From Clostridium sp. CAG:678 (GTDB taxonomy: Bacteria > Bacillota > Clostridia > Oscillospirales > Acutalibacteraceae), in contig HF991804.1 in the NCBI GenBank assembly GCA_000431535.1, forward strand, positions 1-64,000: 64,000 nt of DNA, given 5' to 3'. This document shows, piece by piece, positions 43,960-52,744 of this stretch. How positions within the stretch are numbered: position 1 is the first letter of the stretch; every line of letters begins with the position of its first letter. The translations under genes and the position numbers were made by a program. The notes under the pieces were generated by a model. It had not been told where the DNA came from. It ran no database searches and saw only the letters and a program-made list of their open reading frames with translations.

Positions 43960-45825
43960 ATGGAATATTTTGCCGATCATTATGATGTTGCGGTCATCGG
44001 CGCAGGCCATGCCGGAATTGAGGCTGGGCTTGCCGCAGCAAGGCTCGGTTGCCGGACCGCTGTTTTTACAATTAATCTGGACTGGATAGGAAACATGCCC
44101 TGCAATCCCTCCATAGGCGGCACATCAAAGGGTCACCTTGTGCGGGAGATTGACGCGCTCGGCGGCGAGATGGGCAAGGCGGCAGACCGGTATACTCTGC
44201 AAAGCCGTATGCTCAATTTAGGCAAAGGGCCGGCTGTTCATTCCCTGCGCGCGCAGATCGACCGGCGCGAGTATTCAAAAGGCATGAAACACACGCTGGA
44301 ACTGCAGGAGAATCTGGATGTTCGTCAGGCGGAAATAGTTGATATTACTCAAAATGAGGACGGCACTTGGCGGCTTGTTACAAAACTTGAGGCGGTCTAC
44401 ATTGTCAAATGCGTTGTAATCGCCACGGGCACGTTCCTCGGCGGGCGTGTTTACATCGGGGATGTATCTTATTCCAGCGGGCCGGACGGCATGTTCCCGG
44501 CAAACGAATTTTCCGCTGCGCTGTATAAACTGAATATACCGCTGCGCAGGTTTAAGACCGGCACACCGAGCCGCGTGAACCGGCGCAGTATTGATTTTTC
44601 TAAAACAGAGGTGCAGGAGGGCGACGACCATACCGTTGCGTTTAGTTTTGCAACGGCCGCGCCGCCGGAAAACAAGGTTTGCTGCTATATTACCTATACA
44701 AATCAGCAAACCAAGGACGTGATCCTTGCCAATCTGGACCGCTCCCCTCTTTACAGCGGCAAGATCGAGGGCAAAGGGCCAAGGTACTGCCCCAGTTTTG
44801 AAGATAAGGTGGTTCGCTTTTCCGATAAGGAACGCCATCAGCTGTTTATTGAGCCGTGCGGACTGGAAACGGAAGAAATGTACCTGCAGGGGCTTTCCTC
44901 ATCTTTGCCGGAAGACGTGCAGCTTGCGTTTATTCATACGATCCCCGGGCTGGAACATGCGCAGGTGATGCGCACGGCATACGCAATTGAGTATGACTGC
45001 GTGGATCCCACCGCGTTAAAGGCAAGCCTGGAATTCAACGAATATCCGGGTCTGTTCGGCGCAGGGCAGTTCAACGGCTCCAGCGGATATGAGGAGGCGG
45101 CGGCGCAGGGCCTTGTTGCAGGCATAAACGCGGCAAGAAAGGTTCAGGGCAAAGCGCCCGTTGTGCTTGACCGCGGCGGTTCCTATATCGGCACGCTGAT
45201 TGATGATCTGGTTACCAAAGGCTGTACAGATCCTTACAGAATGATGACGAGCCGCAGCGAGTACCGCCTTGTTCTGCGGCAGGATAACGCGGATCTGCGT
45301 CTTACGCCGCTCGGGCATGAGATCGGTTTGATCAGCGAAGAACGCTATGCTGCTTTTTTAAAGAAAAAAGAGCAGATCGCTGCTGAAATGCAGCGAATCG
45401 AGGAAACTTCCGTTCATGTTTCAGATGAACTTCAATCTATTTTAGAAAAATGTAATACAACCTCTTTAAAAAAAGGCTGCAAAATGATAGAATTATTAAA
45501 GAGGCCGCAGGTTACATACAAAGATCTGGAAAGTATGGATACAGAAAGGCCCGATTATCCGCCCGAAGTGTTTGAGCAGGTGGAGATTTCGGTCAAATAC
45601 GAGGGGTATATCGCCCGGCAGGAACAGCAGATCAGAGAGATGCGCCGCATAGAGCGCAAAAAGATCCCGGCGGATCTGGATTATACATCGCTGAAAGGAC
45701 TGCGCCTGGAGGCTGTTGAAAAACTTTCCAAAATACGGCCTGAAAATCTTGGGCAGGCAAGCCGCATCAGCGGTGTGAATCCGGCGGATATTGCCGCGCT
45801 CAATATCATTCTGGAGGCTTTATGA
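43960..45825 (+). CDS. mnmG: tRNA uridine 5-carboxymethylaminomethyl modification enzyme MnmG
   Basis: A 621-residue FAD-binding protein. VAVIGAGHAGIEAGLAAARL is the FAD motif; CNPSIGGTSKGHLVREIDALGG is the MnmG signature; GQFNGSSGYEEAAAQGLVAG is another conserved block. It acts with MnmE in wobble uridine modification. The stop overlaps the rsmG start (ATGA). Confidence 0.97.
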   Translation: MEYFADHYDVAVIGAGHAGIEAGLAAARLGCRTAVFTINLDWIGNMPCNPSIGGTSKGHLVREIDALGGEMGKAADRYTLQSRMLNLGKGPAVHSLRAQIDRREYSKGMKHTLELQENLDVRQAEIVDITQNEDGTWRLVTKLEAVYIVKCVVIATGTFLGGRVYIGDVSYSSGPDGMFPANEFSAALYKLNIPLRRFKTGTPSRVNRRSIDFSKTEVQEGDDHTVAFSFATAAPPENKVCCYITYTNQQTKDVILANLDRSPLYSGKIEGKGPRYCPSFEDKVVRFSDKERHQLFIEPCGLETEEMYLQGLSSSLPEDVQLAFIHTIPGLEHAQVMRTAYAIEYDCVDPTALKASLEFNEYPGLFGAGQFNGSSGYEEAAAQGLVAGINAARKVQGKAPVVLDRGGSYIGTLIDDLVTKGCTDPYRMMTSRSEYRLVLRQDNADLRLTPLGHEIGLISEERYAAFLKKKEQIAAEMQRIEETSVHVSDELQSILEKCNTTSLKKGCKMIELLKRPQVTYKDLESMDTERPDYPPEVFEQVEISVKYEGYIARQEQQIREMRRIERKKIPADLDYTSLKGLRLEAVEKLSKIRPENLGQASRISGVNPADIAALNIILEAL

Positions 45826-46523
45826 ACAGGGAAAGCGTAATCGGGTACGCAAAAGATATGGGGATCGAACTGGACTCTATGGCGCTGGAGCGCTTGGAGA
45901 TTTTGGAACACAGGCTTTTGCGCTGGAACGAACACATCAATCTGACCGCCATCACAGACGAGGACGGGATCGCTGTTAAGCATTTCGCGGATTCCCTGAC
46001 GGTGCTGACCGCGGCAGAGTTTGCCGGGGGTGCAAAAGTGGTGGATGTGGGCTGCGGCGCGGGCTTTCCCGGACTTCCCATGCTGATTGCAAGACCGGAT
46101 CTTGATATCACTTTTCTTGATTCTGTTGGCAAAAAACTTGGATTCATCAAAGATGTGCTGAATGTGACGGGCCTTTTGGGGCAGACGCTGCATGCGCGCG
46201 CGGAAGAGATCGCCCATGACGCGGCGTACAGAGAGCAGTTTGATTTTGCCGTGAGCCGCGCTGTTGCGCCGCTTAACATCCTTGCCGAGTATGCGCTGCC
46301 GCTTGTAAAACCGGGCGGAACATTTATTGCCATGAAAGGCGCGGAGGATGAGGCGGAACTCGGCGGCCGCGCGATTCAGACGTTGGGTGGCAAAATTGAG
46401 CAAGTTGTTTATCTTGAACTGCCGAATAAAGACCCGCGCAACCTTGTTGTGATCAAAAAGTTATCGCAAACTTCGCCAAAATACCCCAGAAGAGCAAAAA
46501 AAATCACTTCAAAACCGCTTTAA
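45822..46523 (+). CDS. rsmG: 16S rRNA (guanine527-N7)-methyltransferase
   Basis: A 233-residue SAM-dependent methyltransferase. It has RWNEHINLTAI, HFADSLTV, VVDVGCGAGFPGLPMLI (SAM site) and VSRAVAPLNILAEYALPL. Loss of RsmG is known to give low-level streptomycin resistance in other bacteria. It ends the mnmE-mnmG-rsmG unit before a terminator. Confidence 0.96.
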   Translation: MNRESVIGYAKDMGIELDSMALERLEILEHRLLRWNEHINLTAITDEDGIAVKHFADSLTVLTAAEFAGGAKVVDVGCGAGFPGLPMLIARPDLDITFLDSVGKKLGFIKDVLNVTGLLGQTLHARAEEIAHDAAYREQFDFAVSRAVAPLNILAEYALPLVKPGGTFIAMKGAEDEAELGGRAIQTLGGKIEQVVYLELPNKDPRNLVVIKKLSQTSPKYPRRAKKITSKPL

Positions 46524-46547
46524 AATCAGGAAAAAAGCAGAATTAGA

Positions 46548-46583
46548 AAGGATTTCCCCGATGAGAAATCCTTTTCTTTTTTT
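46548..46583 (+). terminator. Terminator after rsmG
   Basis: AAGGATTTC (46548-46556) pairs with GAAATCCTT (46565-46573), followed by TTCTTTTTTT. Confidence 0.88.
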
Positions 46584-46654
46584 GCCGTTTGTGCTATAGT
46601 GTTTATCAGAGAGAGATAAGTGCTCTTTTCGAGGAGATATAAGGAGTGTGGCAA

Positions 46655-47482
46655 ATGCCCGAGGAAGTTCAAAGGATTGCAACGGAAAAACTGCTGCCCA
46701 ACCCGTATCAGCCCCGAAAGCAATTTAAGAGCGAGGATCTTTTGAGCCTTGCGGAATCGATTAAGGAAAACGGCATTCTGCAGCCGTTGCTTGCGCGCAG
46801 AATCAACAACAGCGATTATTATGAGATCATTGCCGGCGAACGCAGGCTACGGGCGGCTATTCTGGCGAATCTTGCAACCGTTCCCTGCCTGATCGTTGAC
46901 TGTGATTACGAGGAATCCGCTGTTTACTCTATTATAGAGAATATACAGCGCTCTGATCTGAGCTTTTTTGAAGAGGCGCAGGCGATCAGCCAAATGCAGA
47001 ATCATTTTGGCATGACGCAGGAACAGATTGCGAAACGGCTCGGCAAGAGCCAGAGCGCGCTCTCCAACAAATTAAGGCTTTTAAAGCTGCCTGCCGATGT
47101 GCGCTATTTTATAGAAAAAGAAGGGCTGACGGAACGGCACGCACGTGCCCTGCTGAAACTGGAAAGTGAAAAGCAGATGTGGACAGCCTTAAATCTGATC
47201 AAGGATAAGGGCTGGAACGTGCAGCAAACGGAGGAATATATCAACTCCGTAACCAACAAAGCGGTCAAGCCCCATAAAAATAACATTGTTAAAATCTTTA
47301 AAGACGTGCGTATCTTTGTAAACACCGTCAATAAAGCGATTAATACTATGAAAGAAGCGGGTATCCCCGCCGAATCTAATAAAACGGAAACGGACGATTA
47401 TATTGAATTTTTCGTTCGTATCCCGAAAAATCCGCAGAAGAATAACCAGAAAAAGACATCTGCGGATATAAACACCGCTTAA
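46655..47482 (+). CDS. noc: ParB-family nucleoid occlusion protein (Noc type)
   Basis: A 275-residue ParB-type CTPase fold protein. LLPNPYQPRKQFKSEDLLSL, EIIAGERRLRAAILA and SIIENIQRSDLSFFEEAQAI are the CTP-binding boxes; TQEQIAKRLGKSQSALSNKL is the helix-turn-helix. Its position between rsmG and parA is that of noc in Bacillus. Whether it blocks division over the nucleoid here, or is a second Spo0J, is not shown by sequence. ATG 46655 has AAGGAG eight bases upstream; the GTG at 46646 lies too close. Confidence 0.85.
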   Translation: MPEEVQRIATEKLLPNPYQPRKQFKSEDLLSLAESIKENGILQPLLARRINNSDYYEIIAGERRLRAAILANLATVPCLIVDCDYEESAVYSIIENIQRSDLSFFEEAQAISQMQNHFGMTQEQIAKRLGKSQSALSNKLRLLKLPADVRYFIEKEGLTERHARALLKLESEKQMWTALNLIKDKGWNVQQTEEYINSVTNKAVKPHKNNIVKIFKDVRIFVNTVNKAINTMKEAGIPAESNKTETDDYIEFFVRIPKNPQKNNQKKTSADINTA

Positions 47483-47524
47483 AACGGGAAACCGTTTTAA
47501 CATATTCTCCTCTTTTCATCACGT

Positions 47525-47565
47525 GGAATGGCCTGCCGGTAACGGCGGGCCATTCTGCGTTTTAT
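47525..47565 (+). terminator. Terminator after noc
   Basis: GAATGGCC (47526-47533) pairs with GGCCATTC (47548-47555), with an inner CCG/CGG, then TGCGTTTTATT. Confidence 0.75.
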
Positions 47566-47608
47566 TCTGTTTAAATATATTCCCGGCAGATCGCAGATAT
47601 TCCTCTTG

Positions 47609-47624
47609 TGTTTCACGTGAAACA
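47609..47624 (+). promoter_or_regulatory. parS: parS site 1 (perfect)
   Basis: TGTTTCACGTGAAACA, identical to the Bacillota parS consensus. It begins a 741-base gene-free stretch (47483-48223) between noc and parA that holds four such sites in AT-rich DNA. Confidence 0.95.
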
Positions 47625-47976
47625 AGCCTACTATATCTTGATTTTCCATGAAACATTGTTTGCATTTTGAAATTGTTAAAAACTATGTTCAAAATGTTTA
47701 AAATATACGCTTATTGTGCATATGCAACATTAAATGCACACATAATGCAATCCTGTTTTTCTATTTATTATTGTTTATGAGCACGCCACTCCTATTTGTG
47801 TGATTTTTTTAGATGGAGTCGCGTTGCTTGAAAGATAATTCTTTTCAATATTACTTATTATGCTGTATTCGGCGCATAATAAAATAGATAAGTATCTTTA
47901 TGCAAGCGTACCCTGTTTGTACTTGATAAAATGCGGATGAATATAAACTATTATAATTTTTTTAATCCAATAGCTT

Positions 47977-47992
47977 TGTTTCACATGAAACA
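47977..47992 (+). promoter_or_regulatory. parS: parS site 2
   Basis: TGTTTCACATGAAACA, one base from consensus at the centre. Confidence 0.9.
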
Positions 47993-48041
47993 AAACCCAT
48001 ACGGACCTGGCTGGCGATTCCGATAATGAACACGAGTATTG

Positions 48042-48057
48042 TGTTTCATGTGAAACA
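48042..48057 (+). promoter_or_regulatory. parS: parS site 3
   Basis: TGTTTCATGTGAAACA, one base from consensus, mirror of site 2 at the centre. Confidence 0.9.
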
Positions 48058-48112
48058 TCTACATATTGTATTCCTGAGTCGGCAAGCCACAATTTTGAAA
48101 AAATAATTGGGC

Positions 48113-48128
48113 TGTTTCACGTGAAACT
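48113..48128 (+). promoter_or_regulatory. parS: parS site 4
   Basis: TGTTTCACGTGAAACT, one base from consensus at the edge, 96 bases before parA. Confidence 0.9.
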
Positions 48129-48223
48129 TTGCGCACAAATATTGATTGCGCGGCGGGGTTATAGTATAATATTTCTGTAAATTCAGGCGTGTTCAAAGCC
48201 GTAACGGGAAGGCGTTATAAATT

Positions 48224-48985
48224 ATGGGTAAAACGATCGCAATATTTAACCAGAAAGGCGGCGTGGGCAAAACCACCACCTGCGTGAATCTTGCCGCCGC
48301 ACTGGGCGCAAAAGGAAAAACAACTTTACTTGTGGATGTTGACCCGCAGGGCAACAGCACAAGCGGTGTCGGCGTTGATAAAACGGATATTGAATATTCA
48401 ACTTATGATATTTTGATCAATAAGGTGCCCGCGCGCGCAATCATGCAGGAAACCGGCTTCAAAAACTTGTTTTTACTGCCCGCGAATATGAATCTTGCGG
48501 GCGCGGAACTGGAACTTGCGGAAAGCGAGGATCGTTTCTATGCGCTGAAAAAGGCGATCTCACCGCTCAGCGTGGATTTCGATTTTATTATTATTGATTG
48601 CCCGCCGAGTTTGGGGCTGTTAAGTTTGAACGCGCTTACAGCAAGCGACACGCTGATCGTTCCCCTGCAGTGCGAGTATTACGCGCTGGAGGGTCTGAGC
48701 CAACTGCTCAGCACGGTACGTACTGTAAAACAGCACTATAATGAACATCTGGAACTGGAAGGCGTTGTGTATACCATGTATGACAGCCGCCTGAAACTGA
48801 ATCAGCAGGTTATAGAAGAGGTCAACAAATATTTTCCGAATAAGGCGTATAAGACGATGATTCCCAGAAGTGTAAAACTTGCAGAGGCGCCCAGTTACGG
48901 AAAACCGGTCATTTACTATGAAAAATACTGCAAAGCGTCCTTCGCATATAAGCGCCTTGCAGAGGAGATCATAAAAAAACAATAG
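48224..48985 (+). CDS. parA: Chromosome partitioning ATPase ParA/Soj
   Basis: A 253-residue deviant Walker A ATPase: FNQKGGVGKTTTCVNLAAAL, DVDPQGNSTSGVG, IDCPPSLGLLSLNAL and PLQCEYYALEGLSQLL. It forms DNA-bound dimers that guide ParB-parS complexes and influences DnaA activity at the nearby origin. parB follows 38 bases later. Confidence 0.97.
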   Translation: MGKTIAIFNQKGGVGKTTTCVNLAAALGAKGKTTLLVDVDPQGNSTSGVGVDKTDIEYSTYDILINKVPARAIMQETGFKNLFLLPANMNLAGAELELAESEDRFYALKKAISPLSVDFDFIIIDCPPSLGLLSLNALTASDTLIVPLQCEYYALEGLSQLLSTVRTVKQHYNEHLELEGVVYTMYDSRLKLNQQVIEEVNKYFPNKAYKTMIPRSVKLAEAPSYGKPVIYYEKYCKASFAYKRLAEEIIKKQ

Positions 48986-49023
48986 AAACCAAGTTTACAT
49001 AAACAGTAAAAAGGAGGGGCATT

Positions 49024-49872
49024 ATGGCAAAAAAAATGAGCGGCCTCGGCAAAGGGCTCGGTGCGCTTATGCTTGAAAATTCCACGCAGGAGATGCTTAC
49101 GGAAAACGAACTCCCGATCAACGAGATCATCCCAAACCGGGATCAGCCGCGCAAAACCTTTGATGAGGCGGCTTTAGAGGAACTTGCCGAGAGCATAAAG
49201 CAGCACGGCGTATTGCAGCCTTTGCTGGTGCGCCCGATTCCGTCCGGCGGGTACCAGCTTGTTGCCGGAGAGCGCAGATGGCGCGCCTGCCGCATGGCAG
49301 GGCTGAACAAAGTTCCTGTTGTGATCAAGGAACTTACAGACACGGAAACAATGGAGATCGCCATCATAGAAAATTTGCAGCGTGAGGATCTGAACCCTAT
49401 TGAAGAGGCGGAGGGGCTCCAGGCGCTGATCGATAAATGCGGCTATACGCAGGAGGAAGTTGCCGCAAGTGTAGGCAAATCCCGCCCGGCGATTGCAAAC
49501 AGTCTGCGCCTTTTAAGGCTGCCGCAGGAAGTTAGGGATATGACCAAAAACGGCGAGATTTCCGCCGGTCACGCGCGCGCATTGCTGGCATTTGATAATG
49601 ACGCCATGATGCTGGAGGCTGCGAAAAACATTGTTTCAAAGAAAATGACGGTGCGAGACGTGGAGCGCTTGGCAAAGATCAAGGAAACCAATGCGCCGCG
49701 CCGCCGCAGAACACGCAGAAGAGACAGTTTTTATGACGAAGTGGAACTTTCGCTCAGCGAATCGCTCGGCAGAAAAGTAAAGGTATACACCGGCAGGGGC
49801 AGCGGCACGCTGGAGATCGAGTTTTACTCTCAGGAAGATCTGAAAACTCTTGCCAATAAACTCGGCGAATAA
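49024..49872 (+). CDS. parB: Chromosome partitioning protein ParB/Spo0J
   Basis: A 282-residue ParB. It opens MSGLGKGLGALM, then NEIIPNRDQPRKTFDEAALE, YQLVAGERRWRACRMAG (CTP-binding GERRxR), IIENLQREDLNPIEEAEGLQ and the helix-turn-helix YTQEEVAASVGKSRPAIANS. It loads at parS, slides as a clamp and recruits SMC. The parS sites lie about 0.9-1.4 kb upstream. Confidence 0.97.
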   Translation: MAKKMSGLGKGLGALMLENSTQEMLTENELPINEIIPNRDQPRKTFDEAALEELAESIKQHGVLQPLLVRPIPSGGYQLVAGERRWRACRMAGLNKVPVVIKELTDTETMEIAIIENLQREDLNPIEEAEGLQALIDKCGYTQEEVAASVGKSRPAIANSLRLLRLPQEVRDMTKNGEISAGHARALLAFDNDAMMLEAAKNIVSKKMTVRDVERLAKIKETNAPRRRRTRRRDSFYDEVELSLSESLGRKVKVYTGRGSGTLEIEFYSQEDLKTLANKLGE

Positions 49873-49896
49873 CGCTTAAAGAAAGGATTTAATAAA

Positions 49897-51183
49897 ATGC
49901 TGGATATTAGATTTGTACGTGAAAATCCCGATATTGTAAAGGAAAATATCAAAAAGAAGTTTCAGGATGAAAAACTGCCCCTTGTAGATGAAGTGATCGC
50001 GCTGGACGAAGAAAAAAGAAGCGTGCAGAAAAAGGCGGATGAACTGCGCGCCAACCGAAACAAACTTTCCAAAGAGATCGGCAACCTCATGGCGCAGGGT
50101 AAAAAGGAAGAGGGTATGGCGCTGCGCGAGCAGGTCAAAGCGCAGGCGGACGAACTGGAGGAGCTCTCCAAAAAAGAGGGTGAACTTTCCGAAAAAGTGA
50201 CGAAGATCATGATGGTTATCCCGAATATCATTGATCCGTCCGTTCCGATCGGCAGGGATGACAGTGAAAATGTGGAACTGGAGAAGTTTGGCGAGCCGGT
50301 TGTGCCCGATTATGAGATCCCGTATCATACGCAGATCATGGAGCGCTTTAACGGCATAGATCTGGACGCCGCAGGCAGGGTTGCAGGCAACGGATTTTAT
50401 TATCTGATGGGCGATATTGCGCGCCTGCATTCCGCTGTGCTCTCTTATGCGCGTGATTTTATGATCAACAAAGGCTTTACCTATTGCATTCCGCCCTATA
50501 TGATCCGTTCCGCGGTTGTAAACGGCGTTATGAGCTTTGCGGAGATGGATGCAATGATGTATAAGATCGAGGGAGAGGATCTTTACCTGATCGGCACTTC
50601 GGAGCATTCTATGATCGGTAAATTTATAGATACCATTACGCCGGAGAGCCAGATGCCGCAAACGCTGACCTCCTATTCCCCCTGTTTCAGAAAAGAAAAG
50701 GGCGCCCACGGCATTGAGGAGCGCGGCGTTTACAGAATCCACCAGTTTGAAAAGCAGGAGATGATCGTTGTCTGCAAGCCGGAGGAGTCCAAAATGTGGT
50801 TTGACCGGCTTTGGTCTTACACCGTTGAACTGTTCCGCTCGCTTGATATTCCCGTGCGCACGCTGGAATGCTGCTCAGGCGACCTTGCGGATCTGAAAGT
50901 GAAGTCCATAGACGTTGAGGCGTGGTCCCCAAGGCAGAAAAAGTATTTTGAGGTGGGTTCCTGCTCGAATCTGACAGACGCGCAGGCACGCCGCCTGAAG
51001 ATCAGAATCAAAGGCGAAAACGGCACGTATCTTGCCCATACGCTCAACAATACCGTGGTTGCGCCGCCCAGAATGCTGATCGCGTTTCTGGAAAACAATC
51101 TGCAGGCGGACGGCAGCGTTCTGATTCCCAAGGCACTTCAGCCGTATATGGGCGGCACGGAAAAATTGGTCCCAAAACAGTAA
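49897..51183 (+). CDS. serS: Seryl-tRNA synthetase
   Basis: A 428-residue class II synthetase with the N-terminal antiparallel coiled coil (residues 25-105) that contacts the long variable arm of tRNA-Ser. Motif 2 is CFRKEKGAHGIEERGVYRIH and motif 3 is NNTVVAPPRMLIAFLENN. The serine-binding loop reads YLIGTSEHSMIGKF where many bacterial enzymes have PTAEVPLTN; the T-x-E core is kept. No T-box leader is seen. It charges tRNA-Ser, including the element-borne one at 7526. Confidence 0.95.
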   Translation: MLDIRFVRENPDIVKENIKKKFQDEKLPLVDEVIALDEEKRSVQKKADELRANRNKLSKEIGNLMAQGKKEEGMALREQVKAQADELEELSKKEGELSEKVTKIMMVIPNIIDPSVPIGRDDSENVELEKFGEPVVPDYEIPYHTQIMERFNGIDLDAAGRVAGNGFYYLMGDIARLHSAVLSYARDFMINKGFTYCIPPYMIRSAVVNGVMSFAEMDAMMYKIEGEDLYLIGTSEHSMIGKFIDTITPESQMPQTLTSYSPCFRKEKGAHGIEERGVYRIHQFEKQEMIVVCKPEESKMWFDRLWSYTVELFRSLDIPVRTLECCSGDLADLKVKSIDVEAWSPRQKKYFEVGSCSNLTDAQARRLKIRIKGENGTYLAHTLNNTVVAPPRMLIAFLENNLQADGSVLIPKALQPYMGGTEKLVPKQ

Positions 51184-51200
51184 ATTAATACGCACACAAA

Positions 51201-51236
51201 AAAACAGGAGCCGTTAAAGGCTCCTGTTTTTTGTTT
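51201..51236 (+). terminator. Terminator of serS, bidirectional
   Basis: AAACAGGAGCC pairs with GGCTCCTGTTT across GTTAAA, with T and A runs on the two sides; it also ends the convergent ABC operon. Confidence 0.88.
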
Positions 51237-51243
51237 TTCATAC

Positions 51244-51909
51244 TCAGCGGATATTGGTGCGCAGCCTTTTTTCCGCCAAACGCCCGGCAGCGCAGAGAAG
51301 AATGCCGGCTGCAAACAGCGGCAGGCACAGCTTTACAGCCGTTTCCCCGTCTATAAGGGTTTGCGACATATAAAACGGGAATACGATCTCGTGCGATCTG
51401 CATATAGCAGACGCCAAGGTGTAAAGGATCAGCAGAAAAAGGGAAACGGAGGTGAGTTTTGTAACGACGCAGGCAAAATACGCTATGCCGAAATAAAGCA
51501 CGCAGGCGGAAAGGATCCTTAAAAATTCAACGGCAAACGCCGGCAGGATCACGGCGCATACAGCCGTGATGGCAGAAACATTTGCCAGCATGATCAAAAA
51601 CGGGGGCAAAATATACCGTAACAGGCTTTTCCGGCAGACGGTGAAGATCAGCTCACTGCCGTCTGCGTCAATCAGTCCCCACAAAATGAAGATGACCCAC
51701 CAAACAGAAAAGAGCGGGAAAAAGATTTGGCTGATCAGCAGCAGGTCGGATAGGATGCTGTCGCTGTCCATCCTGCCGAATGCGCTGAGCAGGATCAGCC
51801 CGAGCGCCGCAAGATCAATCGCAATCAGCGGCACAAAACGCATGATCCCGGTGCTTTTGATCAGCAGAATTGTGATCCCGCGGGGTTTTAAATGTTTTTT
51901 AGTGTGCAT
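51244..51909 (-). CDS. Membrane subunit of an ABC exporter (small)
   Basis: A 221-residue protein with about six hydrophobic helices (FVPLIAIDLAALGLILLSAF, ILPPFLIMLANVSAITAVCA, and further helices near 130-165 and 190-210) and no soluble domain. It has no specific family motif that I can name. It overlaps the ATP-binding gene by 22 bases and is the last gene of the operon, so it is taken as a second permease. Confidence 0.6.
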   Translation of the reverse strand: MHTKKHLKPRGITILLIKSTGIMRFVPLIAIDLAALGLILLSAFGRMDSDSILSDLLLISQIFFPLFSVWWVIFILWGLIDADGSELIFTVCRKSLLRYILPPFLIMLANVSAITAVCAVILPAFAVEFLRILSACVLYFGIAYFACVVTKLTSVSLFLLILYTLASAICRSHEIVFPFYMSQTLIDGETAVKLCLPLFAAGILLCAAGRLAEKRLRTNIR

Positions 51910-52742
51910 ATATATCCGTCCTCCACACCGGGTTCGGTTTCCTTTATGGAGCCGCCGTTCTGCGCAACGCCGGAAAGGATCCGGATCATCTTTTTTCCGT
52001 TTCGGTCTATTCTGTGCTGAACAGAAAACGGTTCTTTCAAAAGATTTTCGTCCGTTTCTTCCAGTTCATATACTTTTCCGCGCGCGCATGCCTGTATTTC
52101 GGCGCAGGTGCCGGCGTTTACGATTTTTCCCTCGTTCATAATCAGCACCTGATCGCAAAGCGCCTCCACATCTTCCACAATGTGGGTGGAGATCAGGATC
52201 GTGTGCGCGTCCTCCAGGGAGGCAATAATGTTTTTAAAGCGTATACGCTCCTCCGGATCCAAACCGGAGGTGGGTTCGTCAAGCAGGATCACGGGCGGGC
52301 TCCCCAGCACTGCCTGCGCAATACCAAGCCGGCGCACCATGCCGCCCGAAAGCGTTTTTACCCGGTCATCAAGCCGGTCGCTCAGGTTTACAAGTGCAAC
52401 GCACCGCTCCACTTCCGCTTGGATGTTTTCTTTTTTGATCTCTTTTAAAAGCGCCAGCGTTTCCAGCATCTCCCGCACGGTGAGTTCCTTGAAAAGCCCG
52501 AATTTCTGCGGCAGATAGCCGATGTTGTTTTTATAGCCGGGGTCTTTTTGGGTCTCGTTTCCGTTAAACAGGATCTTTCCGCCGGAAAGGGGATAAAGCT
52601 CCGTTATGCAGCGCAGCAAAGTGGTCTTGCCTGCGCCGTTTGGGCCAAGCAGACCGTATACGCCTTTTCCAAAAGCATAGCTGATGCCTTTCAGAATTTC
52701 TTTTTTACCGAATTTTTTGGTGATCTCTTTCAGTTCCAGCAT
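51888..52742 (-). CDS. ABC transporter ATP-binding protein
   Basis: A 284-residue ATPase. Walker A GLLGPNGAGKTTLLRCITE, Q loop GYLPQKFGLF, signature LSGGMVRRLGIAQAVLG, Walker B VILLDEPTSGLDPEE and switch His in LISTHIVEDVE. The last 65 residues form a small extra domain. It pairs with the two membrane proteins encoded on each side; the pattern is that of ABC-2-type exporters. Substrate unknown. Confidence 0.93.
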   Translation of the reverse strand: MLELKEITKKFGKKEILKGISYAFGKGVYGLLGPNGAGKTTLLRCITELYPLSGGKILFNGNETQKDPGYKNNIGYLPQKFGLFKELTVREMLETLALLKEIKKENIQAEVERCVALVNLSDRLDDRVKTLSGGMVRRLGIAQAVLGSPPVILLDEPTSGLDPEERIRFKNIIASLEDAHTILISTHIVEDVEALCDQVLIMNEGKIVNAGTCAEIQACARGKVYELEETDENLLKEPFSVQHRIDRNGKKMIRILSGVAQNGGSIKETEPGVEDGYICTLKNI

Positions 52743-52744
52743 GT

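Noticed and set aside
49873..49896. T-box leader before serS (and before glyQS)
   Set aside because: Only 24 bases separate parB and serS, and the glyQS leader is 37 bases; neither has room for, or the conserved bases of, a T-box.
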